A stretch of DNA of 64,000 bases from Melanopsichium pennsylvanicum. Its lineage: Eukaryota; Basidiomycota; Ustilaginomycetes; Ustilaginales. The notes below the pieces were generated by a model. It was not told the DNA's origin, did no database searches, and was given only the letters and a program-made list of their open reading frames with translations. Of the stretch, positions 53,611 through 62,556 are shown in pieces. The position numbers and the translations under genes are program-made. Numbering within the stretch: the first letter of the stretch is position 1; each line of letters begins with the position of its first letter. The DNA lies in NCBI GenBank assembly GCA_900208305.1, contig OAPG01000013.1:615550-679549 (forward strand), read 5' to 3'.

Positions 53611-54585
53611 TGTTGAACGCTGTGTCAGCGGTCGCGTGCCAGAGATCCGAATTCCCGTGAGAAAGCGCGACTCGCCGGATTTCAGTGAGTTCCGGCGGTT
53701 AGGCTTGGCCTCAACGGATATCGAAGAGAATCCCGCGAGTGGCGATCTCTCGACGGATATCGGCTGACCGCTGGTGACACTCCGTACAGAGGTAACGCGG
53801 CAAGCTCGGACGGGGTATTCGGTCGACGCGAGTGTCACGACGTCGACGGGATACTGCTGATGGCTGGGTTAGACCTCAGCCGTCGTTGCCGGTGGAGATA
53901 TGAGGGACTGGTTGTGGTGCCAGGCCCGCGGTTGAGGTTCCGCCTGTAGTTGAGGTGCTACAGCGTCGATTGTGGTGTCGACGACGTCTATACGTTGTTC
54001 TCCGTTCACCGACGGGGACACAGACTATATGGATCGCAATAAATGGTATTGCGATGTGCGACGTGTGAAGAGTATGGTAAGTACAACGTACTGATAACTA
54101 TGTGTGACTGAGATATAAGATAGAGTGGATGAGCTTCCGCTCATCCGATAGCGGGGAACAGAGTATTTATATATATGTATTGTGTGCGAGGTCCATCGGT
54201 ACTGTACGACCTGCGTGCGTCAAGCTTGGACCCCCGCACGATAAGACTGCCCCTAGCCCTTCGGCAGGGTGCTTCCGAGCACGCCCGCGTGCTCTCTCTC
54301 CGTTGCCCCCTGGGCGTCGGTCGGCCCACGTGTTGCTCCGGCTGGCGTTGGTCGCCGCCGTCGCAGATGCTCCCCTTGCCATCAATACCTTCGATATCCG
54401 GCGAGTCACTGCCACTCGCCGAATTTCCGTGAGATCCGTCGAGACCTGCTCTCTCACCGGATTTCGTCCGATTCAACTTCTCGGTTCTGCGCTAACCTTA
54501 AATCCCATGAGCCCACCAATATCCACCAGATCTCCCTGAGATCCGTCGAGACATGCTCTCCCACCGGATCTCAGCCGATTCAACA
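53611..54585 (-). mobile_element. Full-length LTR of retroelement family 2 (copy A)
   Basis: Ends form the inverted pair TGTTGAAC...GATTCAACA. The sequence from 53623 is repeated almost perfectly from 54589. A TATA-rich stretch (TATTTATATATATG, about 54164-54177) and the hairpin GGATGAGCTTCCGCTCATCC (54127-54146) lie inside. The right third contains two diverged ~80 bp tandem sub-repeats ending GATTCAACTTCT and GATTCAACATCT. Strand is inferred from the position of the antisense gene in the neighbouring internal region. Confidence 0.8.
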
Positions 54586-54588
54586 TCT

Positions 54589-55352
54589 TGTCAGCGGTCG
54601 CGTGCCAGAGATCCAAATTCCCGTGAGAAAGCGCGACTCGCCGGATTTCAGTGAATTCCGGCGGTTAAGCTTGGCCTCAACGGATATCGAAGAGAATCCC
54701 GCGAGTGGCGATCTCTCGACGGATATCGGCTGACCGCTGGTGACACTCCGTACAGAGGTAACGCGGCAAGCTCGGACGGGGTATTCGGTCGACGCGAGTG
54801 TCACGACGTCGACGGGATACTGCTGATGGCTGGGTTAGACCTCAGCCGTCGTTGTCGGTGGAGTTATGAGGGACTGGTTGTGGTGCCAGGCCCGCGGTTG
54901 AGGTTCCGCCTGTAGTGGAGGTGCTACAGCGTCGATTGTGGTGTCGACGACGTCTATACGTTGTTCTCCGTTCACCGACGGGGACACAGACTATATGGAT
55001 CGCAATAAATGGTATTGCGATGTGCGACGTGTGAAGAGTATGGTAAGTACAACGTACTGATAACTATGTGTGACTGAGATATAAGATAGAGTGGATGAGC
55101 TTCCGCTCATCCGATAGCGGGGAACAGAGTATTTATATATATGTATTGTGTGCGAGGTCCATCGGTACTGTACGACCTGCGTGCGTCAAGCTTGGACCCC
55201 CGCACGATAAGACTGCCCCCTAGTCCTTCGGCAGGGTGCTTCCGAGCACGCCCGCGTGCTCCCTCCCCGTTGCCCCCTGGGCGTCGATTGGCCCACGTGT
55301 CGTTCCGGCGTGGCGTTGGTCGCCGCCATCGCAGATGCTCCCCTTGCCATCG
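54589..55352 (-). mobile_element. LTR of family 2 (copy B), left piece
   Basis: Near-identical to 53623-54380 with a few substitutions and two single-base insertions. It lacks the first 12 bases of copy A and follows copy A after only TCT. It is cut at 55352 by the chromovirus insertion and resumes at 62992. The hairpin is conserved at 55093-55112. Confidence 0.85.
55348..55352. repeat. Target-site duplication CATCG (left)
   Basis: CATCG directly precedes the TGTTAGGG end of the inserted element and recurs at 62987-62991 after its CACTAACA end. The uninterrupted copy A has CATCAATACC at the same place, which confirms a 5 bp duplication. Confidence 0.95.
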
Positions 55353-55782
55353 TGTTAGGGCTGTAGGGTCTAGATACCGCGGGCGGCTACAGCCGGGATG
55401 GAGGCTACGGGTACGGAGAGGTCGTAGGCGGGGCGACACAGGCGGTCGGGGGTCAGAGCACACTACTGCGTTGCTATAGAGCTAACTAAGTAATACATGC
55501 AACGAGGTCCGGAGGCAACCTCATGTCAGGCGGGGGCGGGGTGGTAAGGTACAGGAACTATCGGTCACTTCCCACCGCGGCGTTACAATGTTAGGTTGCC
55601 GACGGTCGTATCCTACGTACGGAGGGACCAGCCGCGGTTGGGCGGTAGGAGGATCGTGTCAGGCCGACCGCTCCGCTGCGAGGGGTCCGGAGAGGGTCGG
55701 TCGGGGCCCGATCACGACGATCGCTCAATCGGGAGGGGGGCCGAGCACCCCCTCTTTGGACTCCGGTTGGTAGGCACTAACA
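55353..55782 (-). repeat. 3' LTR of the chromovirus
   Basis: 430 bp, TGTTAG...CTAACA ends. It differs from the 5' LTR in the candidate primer segment: TACATGCAAC here, TACATGCGAC there. Confidence 0.93.
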
Positions 55783-56084
55783 TTACCCCCCGGTTCAGGC
55801 CGACTGGTCCCCAGGCGGCTGATAGGACAGGAGGGCGAGGGGGGTCGTACTCCCTCAACCTTAATCCGCGCCAGGGGCGCCTCTCTGTACAAGTTGCGAC
55901 GCTCGTCTCGGCAATTTAATCGCGGATGCGCAGCAATGAGGCAATACCACCCACAATGCCTTGGACCGGCGGAATTGACTGTGCGCCATTGCTCGTGCGT
56001 AGCTATCGAGGAGGGATATAAGGATGGGGTTCGACGGGTCTTCCTTCTCGATTTCCCCCATTCTTCCCCATTCTTTTTTTCGCA
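55783..56084 (+). other. Element 3' end / upstream region of the antisense gene
   Basis: Holds the polypurine tract (on the minus strand) and the presumed promoter and leader of the plus-strand passenger gene, ending in T-rich stretches. No coding frame of its own. Confidence 0.5.
56017..56021 (+). promoter_or_regulatory. TATA box of the antisense passenger gene
   Basis: GGGATATAAGGATGG with TATAA at 56017-56021, 64-68 bp before the first ATG at 56085. The equivalent gene near the telomere has TTAAATA 61-67 bp before its ATG. Confidence 0.5.
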
Positions 56085-57539
56085 ATGTCGTCGCCACCAG
56101 CAGACGCTTCCTTGGATTGTCTTTTTTTTGCAATGTCGTCGTCACCAGTAGACGCTCCCATGGATTCCCCGGCCGACAACCCGTCGGCCGGTGTCAGTAC
56201 CGTTCCCCCTCCATCGCCTACGACCGCAACGGCGGCAGCGTCGGCAACAGCAGCAGCAGCGACAACAACAACAGCACCAACAACAACAACAACGTTACCC
56301 GCTTCCGGAGGTGAGTCAATCGTGGTTCCGTCGTGATTCGGTTGCGGATGGGGGCCCAGAGGGCCTGACAACCACCGGTCGGTGCCGTGGAATGGGTTAC
56401 TGACGTTTGTTCCCTCCCCCTTGTTTCGATTACGACAGATCGGCCGTCGGAGACCTCCGCTGGTCCCATCCGGGGGGTGCGCCGTTCTCCGCGTGCTCAC
56501 CTTTCCCGGGGGGCCAACTCGGGCCGTCGCAAGCGCGCCGTGCGTCAACAGTCTGCCGATCCGTCGGCCATTCCTTCCTCTGCATCGACCAACACTTCCC
56601 TCGTCCTGGCGCCCCGGAATTCGATGCCGTGGTCGCGTCCTTCGGTTCCCATTGAGATCACTCCGGAACTCGTTGGTGATGGTAAGTATTTGTTCCATTG
56701 CTGTGTTGATTGGGATCGCTACTGACGTTTGTGTTTCCGTGGCCGATACGACAGACCTTGCCCCGCTATGGGCCGAGACGTGGGGCGATTGCTACGCCTG
56801 CATATGCGCCGGCGTTGCCTGTGAGCGGGCGGGAGGCGATCTCCGCTGCCGTCGGTGTCAGGGGCACCACGGGCAACCCTGCGACGCGGATATGCGCGGT
56901 AAGTATTTCCGTCGGGCGTCTGTCGCAATGTCTTGGGTGGTCGGCTGACTCTTGTTCCTCCTTTTGTTTTCCTCGACAGTCCCACCACTTGGCGGTGCCC
57001 AAGGTCCCCTCCGAATGAGGGTTTACGCGTGCTTGCTTGAGAGGTGGAGGTCCGGAGGGGTCGGTCGGCGTCGCCGCCCCCACCCCAACGTCAGGTTGTC
57101 GCTGAGGACACTTGGCGAGATCCCGGAGGAGGAGGAGGAACTGAGGGAGGAGGTGGCTTGGGTGGGCGCGGTGGGTCGGGAGCGGGAGGCGGCTCGCAAG
57201 CGAGCTAGGTCTCGCCCCGACCGTCCAGCCGAGGCTGCCCGAGAGCGGCGCCGCACTCGGGCGCGGGCCCAAGGCCAGCCGGAGGAGTCCGCTATGGGCC
57301 TGGGGGATCTGGGTGCGGCCGTAAGGCGTGCCGAGTCCCTCTTCCACGGGGTGCAGGAGGGGACTGAGTTATTTCAACAGGGGCTGGCCGACGTGGCTGC
57401 GCTGTTGCTGACAGAGTCGCTGAGGACCGGCGGCGAGCGAGAGCTCCGCCGGATCAGCGAGATCCAGCAACTGTCGCAGAACACGCGACAGCAGGTGGAC
57501 GTGGTCTGGGCGTGGTTGGAGGGCTTCCTGAGGGACTAG
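56085..57539 (+). CDS. Spliced antisense passenger gene: Zn2Cys6-like, Arg-rich coiled-coil protein
   Basis: Exons 56085-56310, 56439-56681, 56755-56898 and 56980-57539 join to 390 residues with no internal stop. Introns of 128, 73 and 81 bp have donors GTGAGT, GTAAGT and GTAAGT, acceptors ACGACAG, ACGACAG and TCGACAG, and a CTGAC branch 29-35 bp before each acceptor; all are phase 1. Exon 1 encodes a Ser/Pro/Thr/Ala-rich N-terminus, with a 48 bp duplication giving two in-frame starts (M1, M17). Exon 2 is basic (GRRKRAVRQ). Exon 3 holds a cysteine module C-X2-C-X6-C-X8-C-X2-C-X7-C, the spacing of fungal Zn2Cys6 DNA-binding domains. Exon 4 is Arg/Glu-rich and probably coiled coil, ending WLEGFLRD. 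It lies convergent to pol inside the retrotransposon. I recognise no named family; DNA binding is inferred from the Cys spacing. Confidence 0.75.
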
Positions 57540-60500
57540 CCCCGGGGCCCCTCCTCAAATGCATTTGTTTTCTTTTCTGTCGCTTGCGTGTGTGTGTGTC
57601 CGTGTGTGGGAGTGGGGGTGAGGGGAGCCCGACCGGGTCTCCTACTCCAGAGGTCGGGGACCAGAGGGGTTTTGGCTCCGGCAGGGGGGTCTCCCGACGG
57701 CGACCGTCGCTCGTATCCGTGCCTAACGCCGGGTAGGGGCCGGCTTGGTCGGGTTCGCGGCGTGGTACGCAGCGACCAGATCCGGGGCGCGGTCCACGTC
57801 TTCCGCCGGGACCCAGCTTGGGGGTACCCTACCCAGGAGACCTTGTACTGTAGGCGTCCGGCGCGGCGGCGGGAGTCCAATACGCCCTCGACTTCGAAAT
57901 CGGCGTAGTCGTCCTCCAGAGTAGTCGGTTGGGGGGCGTCGCTGGACTCCCTGACTCCGTCGGGGTATGGCTCCAGCATCTGTACGTGAAAGACGGGATG
58001 GACCTTCCACGACGGAGGCAGGAGGAGTCGGTAGGCTTGGTCGCTAATCACCTCGTCGACTTTGAACGGGCCGGCGAGGGGGTTGGAGAGCTTGTGGGAG
58101 GGTCGGTCGCTGCGGAGGTGCTTGGTACGGAGGAGCACCAGGTCCCCCCGGCGGAACGAGACGTCGCTCCTGCGACGGTTAAACCACTTTGCGACGGCAA
58201 GGTTAGCTTTGGCGATGGCGTCCTGGCACACCCGCACTTTATCCGCCGACGGAACGCTGGAGGTGGCCGGGGGGATGGAGGGGTGTGCCCGAGGTGCAAA
58301 TGTGAAGCAAGCTATAGCCGGGGCGATGGTTGTGGTCGCCAACGGTCTTTGGTTCAGCGCGAGCTGGGCTGTCGGCAGGAGGGTTGCCCAGTCGCTGTGG
58401 TCGTAGGCCGTATAGAAGCGGAGGAACAACTCCAGCGTCTGGTTGGCTCGCTCGGTTTGGCCATTTGTTTGAGGGTGGTAGGCCGACGAGTAAGACCCTT
58501 TAATCCGGAGGGCCCGGAGGAGTTCCGTCCAAACGGAAGCTACAAACGTGGTTCCCCGGTCAGATACAATGGTGTCCGGGAGGCCAAAGTATGAAAAGAC
58601 GTAGCGGTGGAGCTGGTACGCCAAAGTCTCCGCCGTATCGGTTTTGTTTGCAGGAATGAAGACCACAAACTTGGTGAGGCGGTCGACGACTACGAGAATG
58701 GAGTTGTAGGTGGTGCCGTTGGCAAGGGAGGGCGGGAGGTCAGTGATGTGGTCCATGGTAATAGTGGACCAGGGCCGATCGGGAGGGACCGACGGGAGAA
58801 GGTAGCCGTGGGGTTTGTGACGGGGGTGTTTTGCCCTTCGGCAGGCCGCGCAAGAGGCGACATAGCTGTCGGTGTCCTGCACCATGGTTGGCCAGTAAAA
58901 ACGTTGACGCATGAGATGGAGGGTCGTCTTGCGGCCAGGATGTCCCGCCGTAGGGTGGTCGTGCAGTAGGTGGAGTGCCTTGTCCCGTAATTGGGGTGGC
59001 AGGTAGACGTGACCCTCTGTGGTGTACGGGACACCATTGCAGACGGCAACGTTTGGGGGGAGGTTGGCCGCTTTCCGGAGGGTTTCGATCCACTCCGTAG
59101 GCAGGGGGTCCAAGGAGTGTACGCCGGCTGCCCTTGCAAACAAGTTTGCAGGGAGGAGAGTGGCTTGGTTGGCGGGGTCTGGGCGCGACGGTCCGTCGGG
59201 GAACAAGTCGTGCCGGCGACTCAGAGCGTCGGGGCGGACGGCCTCCTTACCCGGACGGTAGTGGAGGACGAAGTCGAACTCAGCCAGGTCGGCTTGCCAG
59301 CGGGCTTGGCGACGGTTGAGTTGTCGCTTCGTCTGAAAATACTGGAGCGCTTGGTGGTCGGTGTAAATGAGGAACGGTCGGATGAGGCCATGGAGGTAGT
59401 GTCTCCAAGCGCCGCAGGCGTCTACGATAGCCAGGAGTTCCTTGTCGTGGATTTCGTAGTTACGCTCCGCCGGGATCATCTTTTGCGACCAGTATGCCAC
59501 AGGATGGAGGGTATGCAAGCGGCTGTTGGGCCCGGCGCTCGCGTCGGCGCCCGGCTGTGGGTGCCACTGCGACAGCACGGCGGCTACCACAGCATCGCTT
59601 GCGTCTGTTTCGACGACGGTGTAGAGCGTTGGAGAGAAGTGCCGGAGGATAGGGGCAGAGGTGAACGCTTCTTTCAGCCGGTTGAAGGCTGCCGTTGCTT
59701 CCGGGGGCAGATCTACCTTTCCGGAGGCTCCTCCTTTCAGGAGGTCGGTGAGGGGGGCCGCTACACGAGAGTAGTGGCGGATGAAGCGACGGTAGAAGTT
59801 GGCGAATCCGAGGAAGACTTGGATCTGTCGGATCGACTGTGGTGGCGGCCACTCCAAGACTGTACTGACCTTGGTTGGGTCCATGGAGAGGCCGTCGGGA
59901 CTGACGAGGTAGCCGAGGAACTCGACGGAGTCGGTGTGGAATTTGCATTTGTCCGGAGCGCAATACAGCTGATGCTTCCGTAATTGATCCAACACTTGGC
60001 AGACGTGGTGGTGGTGGTCGGCCTCGTTGTCGGAGAAGACTAGGATGTCGTCCAGATATACGATGACGGACACGTCTAAGAGATCCAACAGCACGTGGTT
60101 CATGAGCCGTTGGAAGGTCGCCGGAGCGTTGCAGAGGCCAAACGGCATGACAAGGTATTCGTAGCTGCCGTAGCGCGTGCGGAATGCGGTCTTCCATTCG
60201 TGGCCGGGGGCGATCCGGAGGAGGTTGTAGGCACCCTTCAGGTCAAATTTAGTGAAGATCTTGGCCGTCGCCAGCCGATCAAGGTGTTCGGAGATGAGGG
60301 GGATCGGGTAGCGATCCTTGACGGTGATGGCGTTGAGGGCGCGGTAGTCCACACACGGCCGGAGGCGACCGTCCTTCTTTGGTACAAAAAGAAGGGGCGC
60401 GGCAGCTTGGCTACTCGACGGTCGGATGAAGCCAATGGCCTGCATCTTCCGGAGGTAGTTCCGGAGCTCCTCTTGTTTGCGGTGCAACAGGGAGTAGAGT

Positions 60501-61291
60501 GCGCCGTAGGGAGGGGTTTTGCCAGCCTCCAGGTTGATCTCGTGGTCGTGTGGGCGGTGGGGAGGCAATTGGTCGGCCCTCTTGGCGTCGAAGACGTCGG
60601 CGTACTCGCGGTACTCTGGCGGTAGGACGGCGATGTCGGTCGCGGAAGTTTGGAGGGGCAGTAGCTCCTCTTCCGGTTCTGGGAGGACCAGCAGGTCCTC
60701 CTCAGTGGAGACCAGCTGTCGCCGGCCGACCAAGTTGTGGAGTTCGTTCTTTTCGATTTTGGGGTTGGAGGGCACCGTGACGGTGTGGGGGACCCGGAGG
60801 TCCCACGTACGGAGGGTATAGTTTGGCTCCGGCCTGGCGGCCTCGATCCAATCCATTCCCAACAGCACGTCGTGGGAGGTCATGGGGGTGATGAAGAGTC
60901 GGTGGCGTGAGGTGATGCAGTGGTTGTTGATGATGATATCCACCGCCGCGTGGCGACTGATGGCGGCCGACATGCCCTGGAGGAATGTGGCGTGGACGGA
61001 TTTACGGAGGGAGTGGGTAGGAATGTTGGCCGTTGCGACCATTTTGGGAGTAATGAAAGAAGCGGTGGCGCCGGTATCGAGCAAGGCAAGGCCTTGCGTG
61101 TCGCCGACGCTTACCAAGCATTCGTAGGTTGGTAAGGTAGGGTGTCGATGGATCCGGAGAACGGATCCCTCTTGCTCCACGACGGGAGTGTCGGTCCGGT
61201 GGGCTGCCCAGAATGCTGCGGCGAGCACCCGGAGCTGGCTTAGGTTGTCGATGGGTTCGGACCGAAGGAACCCATTGACCCTTAGTTTCCC
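57536..61291 (-). CDS. pol: Chromovirus pol (protease, RT, RNase H, integrase, damaged chromodomain)
   Basis: Reached from gag by a -1 frameshift at 61291-61285. The frame is open from there without needing an ATG, and the first in-frame start-like codon, 61228, is GTG. Counting from 61228: protease LLDTGATASF (about 49-58); RT with YLDDILVF (about 390); RNase H with ETDASD and KELLAIVDA; integrase zinc motif HDHPTAGH...CAACRRAK, the D,D-E core (MDHITD about 823, VSDRGTTF, TNGQTERANQ about 925); and a GPY/F module LAGPFKVDEV. A chromodomain begins EGVLDSRRRAGRLQYKVSW (about 1120). At 57820-57824 (five G on plus) the frame leaves the expected chromodomain sequence, which continues in another frame to a stop at 57723. 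The listed stop, 57536, is therefore aberrant and overlaps the passenger gene's end. Confidence 0.92.
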   Translation of the reverse strand, partial: GKLRVNGFLRSEPIDNLSQLRVLAAAFWAAHRTDTPVVEQEGSVLRIHRHPTLPTYECLVSVGDTQGLALLDTGATASFITPKMVATANIPTHSLRKSVHATFLQGMSAAISRHAAVDIIINNHCITSRHRLFITPMTSHDVLLGMDWIEAARPEPNYTLRTWDLRVPHTVTVPSNPKIEKNELHNLVGRRQLVSTEEDLLVLPEPEEELLPLQTSATDIAVLPPEYREYADVFDAKRADQLPPHRPHDHEINLEAGKTPPYGALYSLLHRKQEELRNYLRKMQAIGFIRPSSSQAAAPLLFVPKKDGRLRPCVDYRALNAITVKDRYPIPLISEHLDRLATAKIFTKFDLKGAYNLLRIAPGHEWKTAFRTRYGSYEYLVMPFGLCNAPATFQRLMNHVLLDLLDVSVIVYLDDILVFSDNEADHHHHVCQVLDQLRKHQLYCAPDKCKFHTDSVEFLGYLVSPDGLSMDPTKVSTVLEWPPPQSIRQIQVFLGFANFYRRFIRHYSRVAAPLTDLLKGGASGKVDLPPEATAAFNRLKEAFTSAPILRHFSPTLYTVVETDASDAVVAAVLSQWHPQPGADASAGPNSRLHTLHPVAYWSQKMIPAERNYEIHDKELLAIVDACGAWRHYLHGLIRPFLIYTDHQALQYFQTKRQLNRRQARWQADLAEFDFVLHYRPGKEAVRPDALSRRHDLFPDGPSRPDPANQATLLPANLFARAAGVHSLDPLPTEWIETLRKAANLPPNVAVCNGVPYTTEGHVYLPPQLRDKALHLLHDHPTAGHPGRKTTLHLMRQRFYWPTMVQDTDSYVASCAACRRAKHPRHKPHGYLLPSVPPDRPWSTITMDHITDLPPSLANGTTYNSILVVVDRLTKFVVFIPANKTDTAETLAYQLHRYVFSYFGLPDTIVSDRGTTFVASVWTELLRALRIKGSYSSAYHPQTNGQTERANQTLELFLRFYTAYDHSDWATLLPTAQLALNQRPLATTTIAPAIACFTFAPRAHPSIPPATSSVPSADKVRVCQDAIAKANLAVAKWFNRRRSDVSFRRGDLVLLRTKHLRSDRPSHKLSNPLAGPFKVDEVISDQAYRLLLPPSWKVHPVFHVQMLEPYPDGVRESSDAPQPTTLEDDYADFEVEGVLDSRRRAGRLQYKVSWVGYPQAGSRRKTWTAPRIWSLRTTPRTRPSRPLPGVRHGYERRSPSGDPPAGAKTPLVPDLWSRRPGRAPLTPTPTHGHTHTQATEKKTNAFEEGPRG
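57820..57824 (-). other. Frame-breaking homopolymer in the chromodomain
   Basis: The C5 run on the coding strand (plus G5) is one base short of what would keep the chromodomain open. The neighbouring frame then reads SWVPAEDVDRAPDLVAAYH, the normal chromodomain end, to a stop at 57723-57725. It could be a real mutation, a frameshift site or an assembly error. Confidence 0.7.
61251..61291 (-). promoter_or_regulatory. -1 programmed ribosomal frameshift signal between gag and pol
   Basis: The coding strand reads GAG GGA AAC TAA. GGGAAAC (61291-61285) is an X XXY YYZ slippery heptamer in the correct phase and ends at the gag stop. After a nine-base spacer comes an 8 bp hairpin ATGGGTTC (61275-61268), 9-base loop, GAACCCAT (61258-61251). 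The -1 frame is exactly the pol frame. Confidence 0.8.
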
Positions 61292-62517
61292 TCCGGGGGA
61301 TCCTCCAAATCCGATAGGTCACTGTTGGGGTTGGAGGCTGACCCGTCATCCATGGGGTTGACGAGTATAGTCCCGGAATTGTTGTCAAATGAAATAGCAT
61401 GTGCCCGGAGAGTTTGTGTTTGGGGTGCCTTCGGGCAGTCACGGGCCAAATGGTCGCTGCCACCGCAGCCAAAGCACTGCCCGTTGGTCCGTTGGTGCTG
61501 GCGGAGGCGTTCCGCCGCATCACGCGTAGGGTCCTTGGCCGGTAGTGGAGGTCGTTCCATTTTGCGGGGTCCCTCCGGAGGCTCTCGTTTGGCCGTCACG
61601 GCTGGGAGGGGCGGTCGGTGTCGCAGCTGTGACTCCGAGGGTCTTGTCGTGGCCTCCTGTATCACCTGCATCCGGCGCTCCGTGACAATGGCGGCGTTGA
61701 TGAAGTCACGGATGTCGGTCATCGGCACGTGGGTGAGCTTTTCCCGTAGGCGCGGCCGGAGGCTTTGTTCGAACAGCATCAACGCCTGCTGCTGGTCGGT
61801 CAGGTGCGATTTGGCCGTCAGCGACATGAACTCCGCCGCGTGCTCCGATACCGATCCCTTCTGGCGGAGGGCATTCAGTTGGAGGCGTGCGGTGTAGCTG
61901 GGGTCGGGATCGCCATGGACGCGACGGAGGTCGGCGCAAAAGGCCCTCCAGGAGCTCATCCAGGGCGGATCCTCCCCCTCCTGTTGTCGCACATTGCGAA
62001 TGCGGGTTCGTGGTTTGCCCGTCATGTTGCCGATGGCAAACATGATGCGACGGGCATCCGTCGGAAACTTGGAGGGATTAGCCTCGAAGTTGAGTTCGCA
62101 TTGATCCAAGAAGTCCTCCAGTTTGTCTTGGCTGCCGTCCCATTCCGGAGCCTGGAGTCGAATCTCTGGCTCGCGGGGCGCGGCCTCCACGTAGACGGGG
62201 GCTACGGTTGGCGGGGGGACCTGGGCAGCGGTTGCTCCTTGGTAGTGCTGGGAAGACTCCGGTCTAGGTTGATCCTCCCTGGGGAAGAAGGCGGCCTCTA
62301 GCAGAGCGGTAATGCGCCGCTGTTGTTCAGAGGTTTCACGCAGAAGCGCCAGGATATCCACTTGCCCTTGGACCAAGGTGGTCAGGGCGGCGGGCGGTTT
62401 GCCCGAGGGTGCAACAACGCTGGCGGGCTCGTCTCCGCTGGGGGAGATGGTGGGGGCGTCTCCCTCCGCTTGGGGGGGGGCGTCCGTTTGGTTTCGTCGG
62501 TTGGAGCGTGTACTCAT
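61282..62517 (-). CDS. gag: Chromovirus Gag (capsid/nucleocapsid)
   Basis: 411 residues from the ATG at 62517; the frame upstream of it is LTR and leader sequence. The N-terminus is polar. A retrotransposon Gag core (about 150-300) contains LEDFLDQCELNFEANPSKF and ARLQLNALRQKGSVSEHAAEF, then a basic region. A single CCHC zinc knuckle CFGCGGSDHLARDC lies near the C-terminus, which binds the genomic RNA. The last residues are DPPEGN before TAA. Without frameshifting this is the major product. Confidence 0.9.
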   Translation of the reverse strand: MSTRSNRRNQTDAPPQAEGDAPTISPSGDEPASVVAPSGKPPAALTTLVQGQVDILALLRETSEQQRRITALLEAAFFPREDQPRPESSQHYQGATAAQVPPPTVAPVYVEAAPREPEIRLQAPEWDGSQDKLEDFLDQCELNFEANPSKFPTDARRIMFAIGNMTGKPRTRIRNVRQQEGEDPPWMSSWRAFCADLRRVHGDPDPSYTARLQLNALRQKGSVSEHAAEFMSLTAKSHLTDQQQALMLFEQSLRPRLREKLTHVPMTDIRDFINAAIVTERRMQVIQEATTRPSESQLRHRPPLPAVTAKREPPEGPRKMERPPLPAKDPTRDAAERLRQHQRTNGQCFGCGGSDHLARDCPKAPQTQTLRAHAISFDNNSGTILVNPMDDGSASNPNSDLSDLEDPPEGN

Positions 62518-62545
62518 CTTGGTTACGACGTCGTCCTGTGGGGAG

Positions 62546-62555
62546 GTCGCATGTA
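62546..62555 (-). promoter_or_regulatory. Candidate self-priming primer-binding site
   Basis: One base inside the 5' LTR, the coding strand reads TACATGCGAC. It does not start TGG, so it does not match a tRNA 3' end. It is perfectly complementary over 10 bases to GTCGCATGTA within the 5' LTR (plus-strand coordinates 62698-62707), as in Tf1/sushi self-priming elements where the mRNA 5' end anneals to the PBS. Confidence 0.5.
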
Positions 62556-62556
62556 A

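Noticed and set aside
53422..53838. 138-residue minus-strand frame and its copy at 54580-54804
   Set aside because: Both lie in the family 2 LTR and are identical only because the LTR is duplicated; no domain.
55588..55773. 61-residue plus-strand frame present identically at 62792-62977
   Set aside because: It is contained in the 430 bp LTR, so its repetition reflects the LTR pair and not a gene.
58991..59983. 330-residue plus-strand frame within the retrotransposon
   Set aside because: It lies wholly antisense to the conserved RT/RNase H coding region and has no introns or domains; it is a shadow of pol, unlike the passenger gene at 56085.
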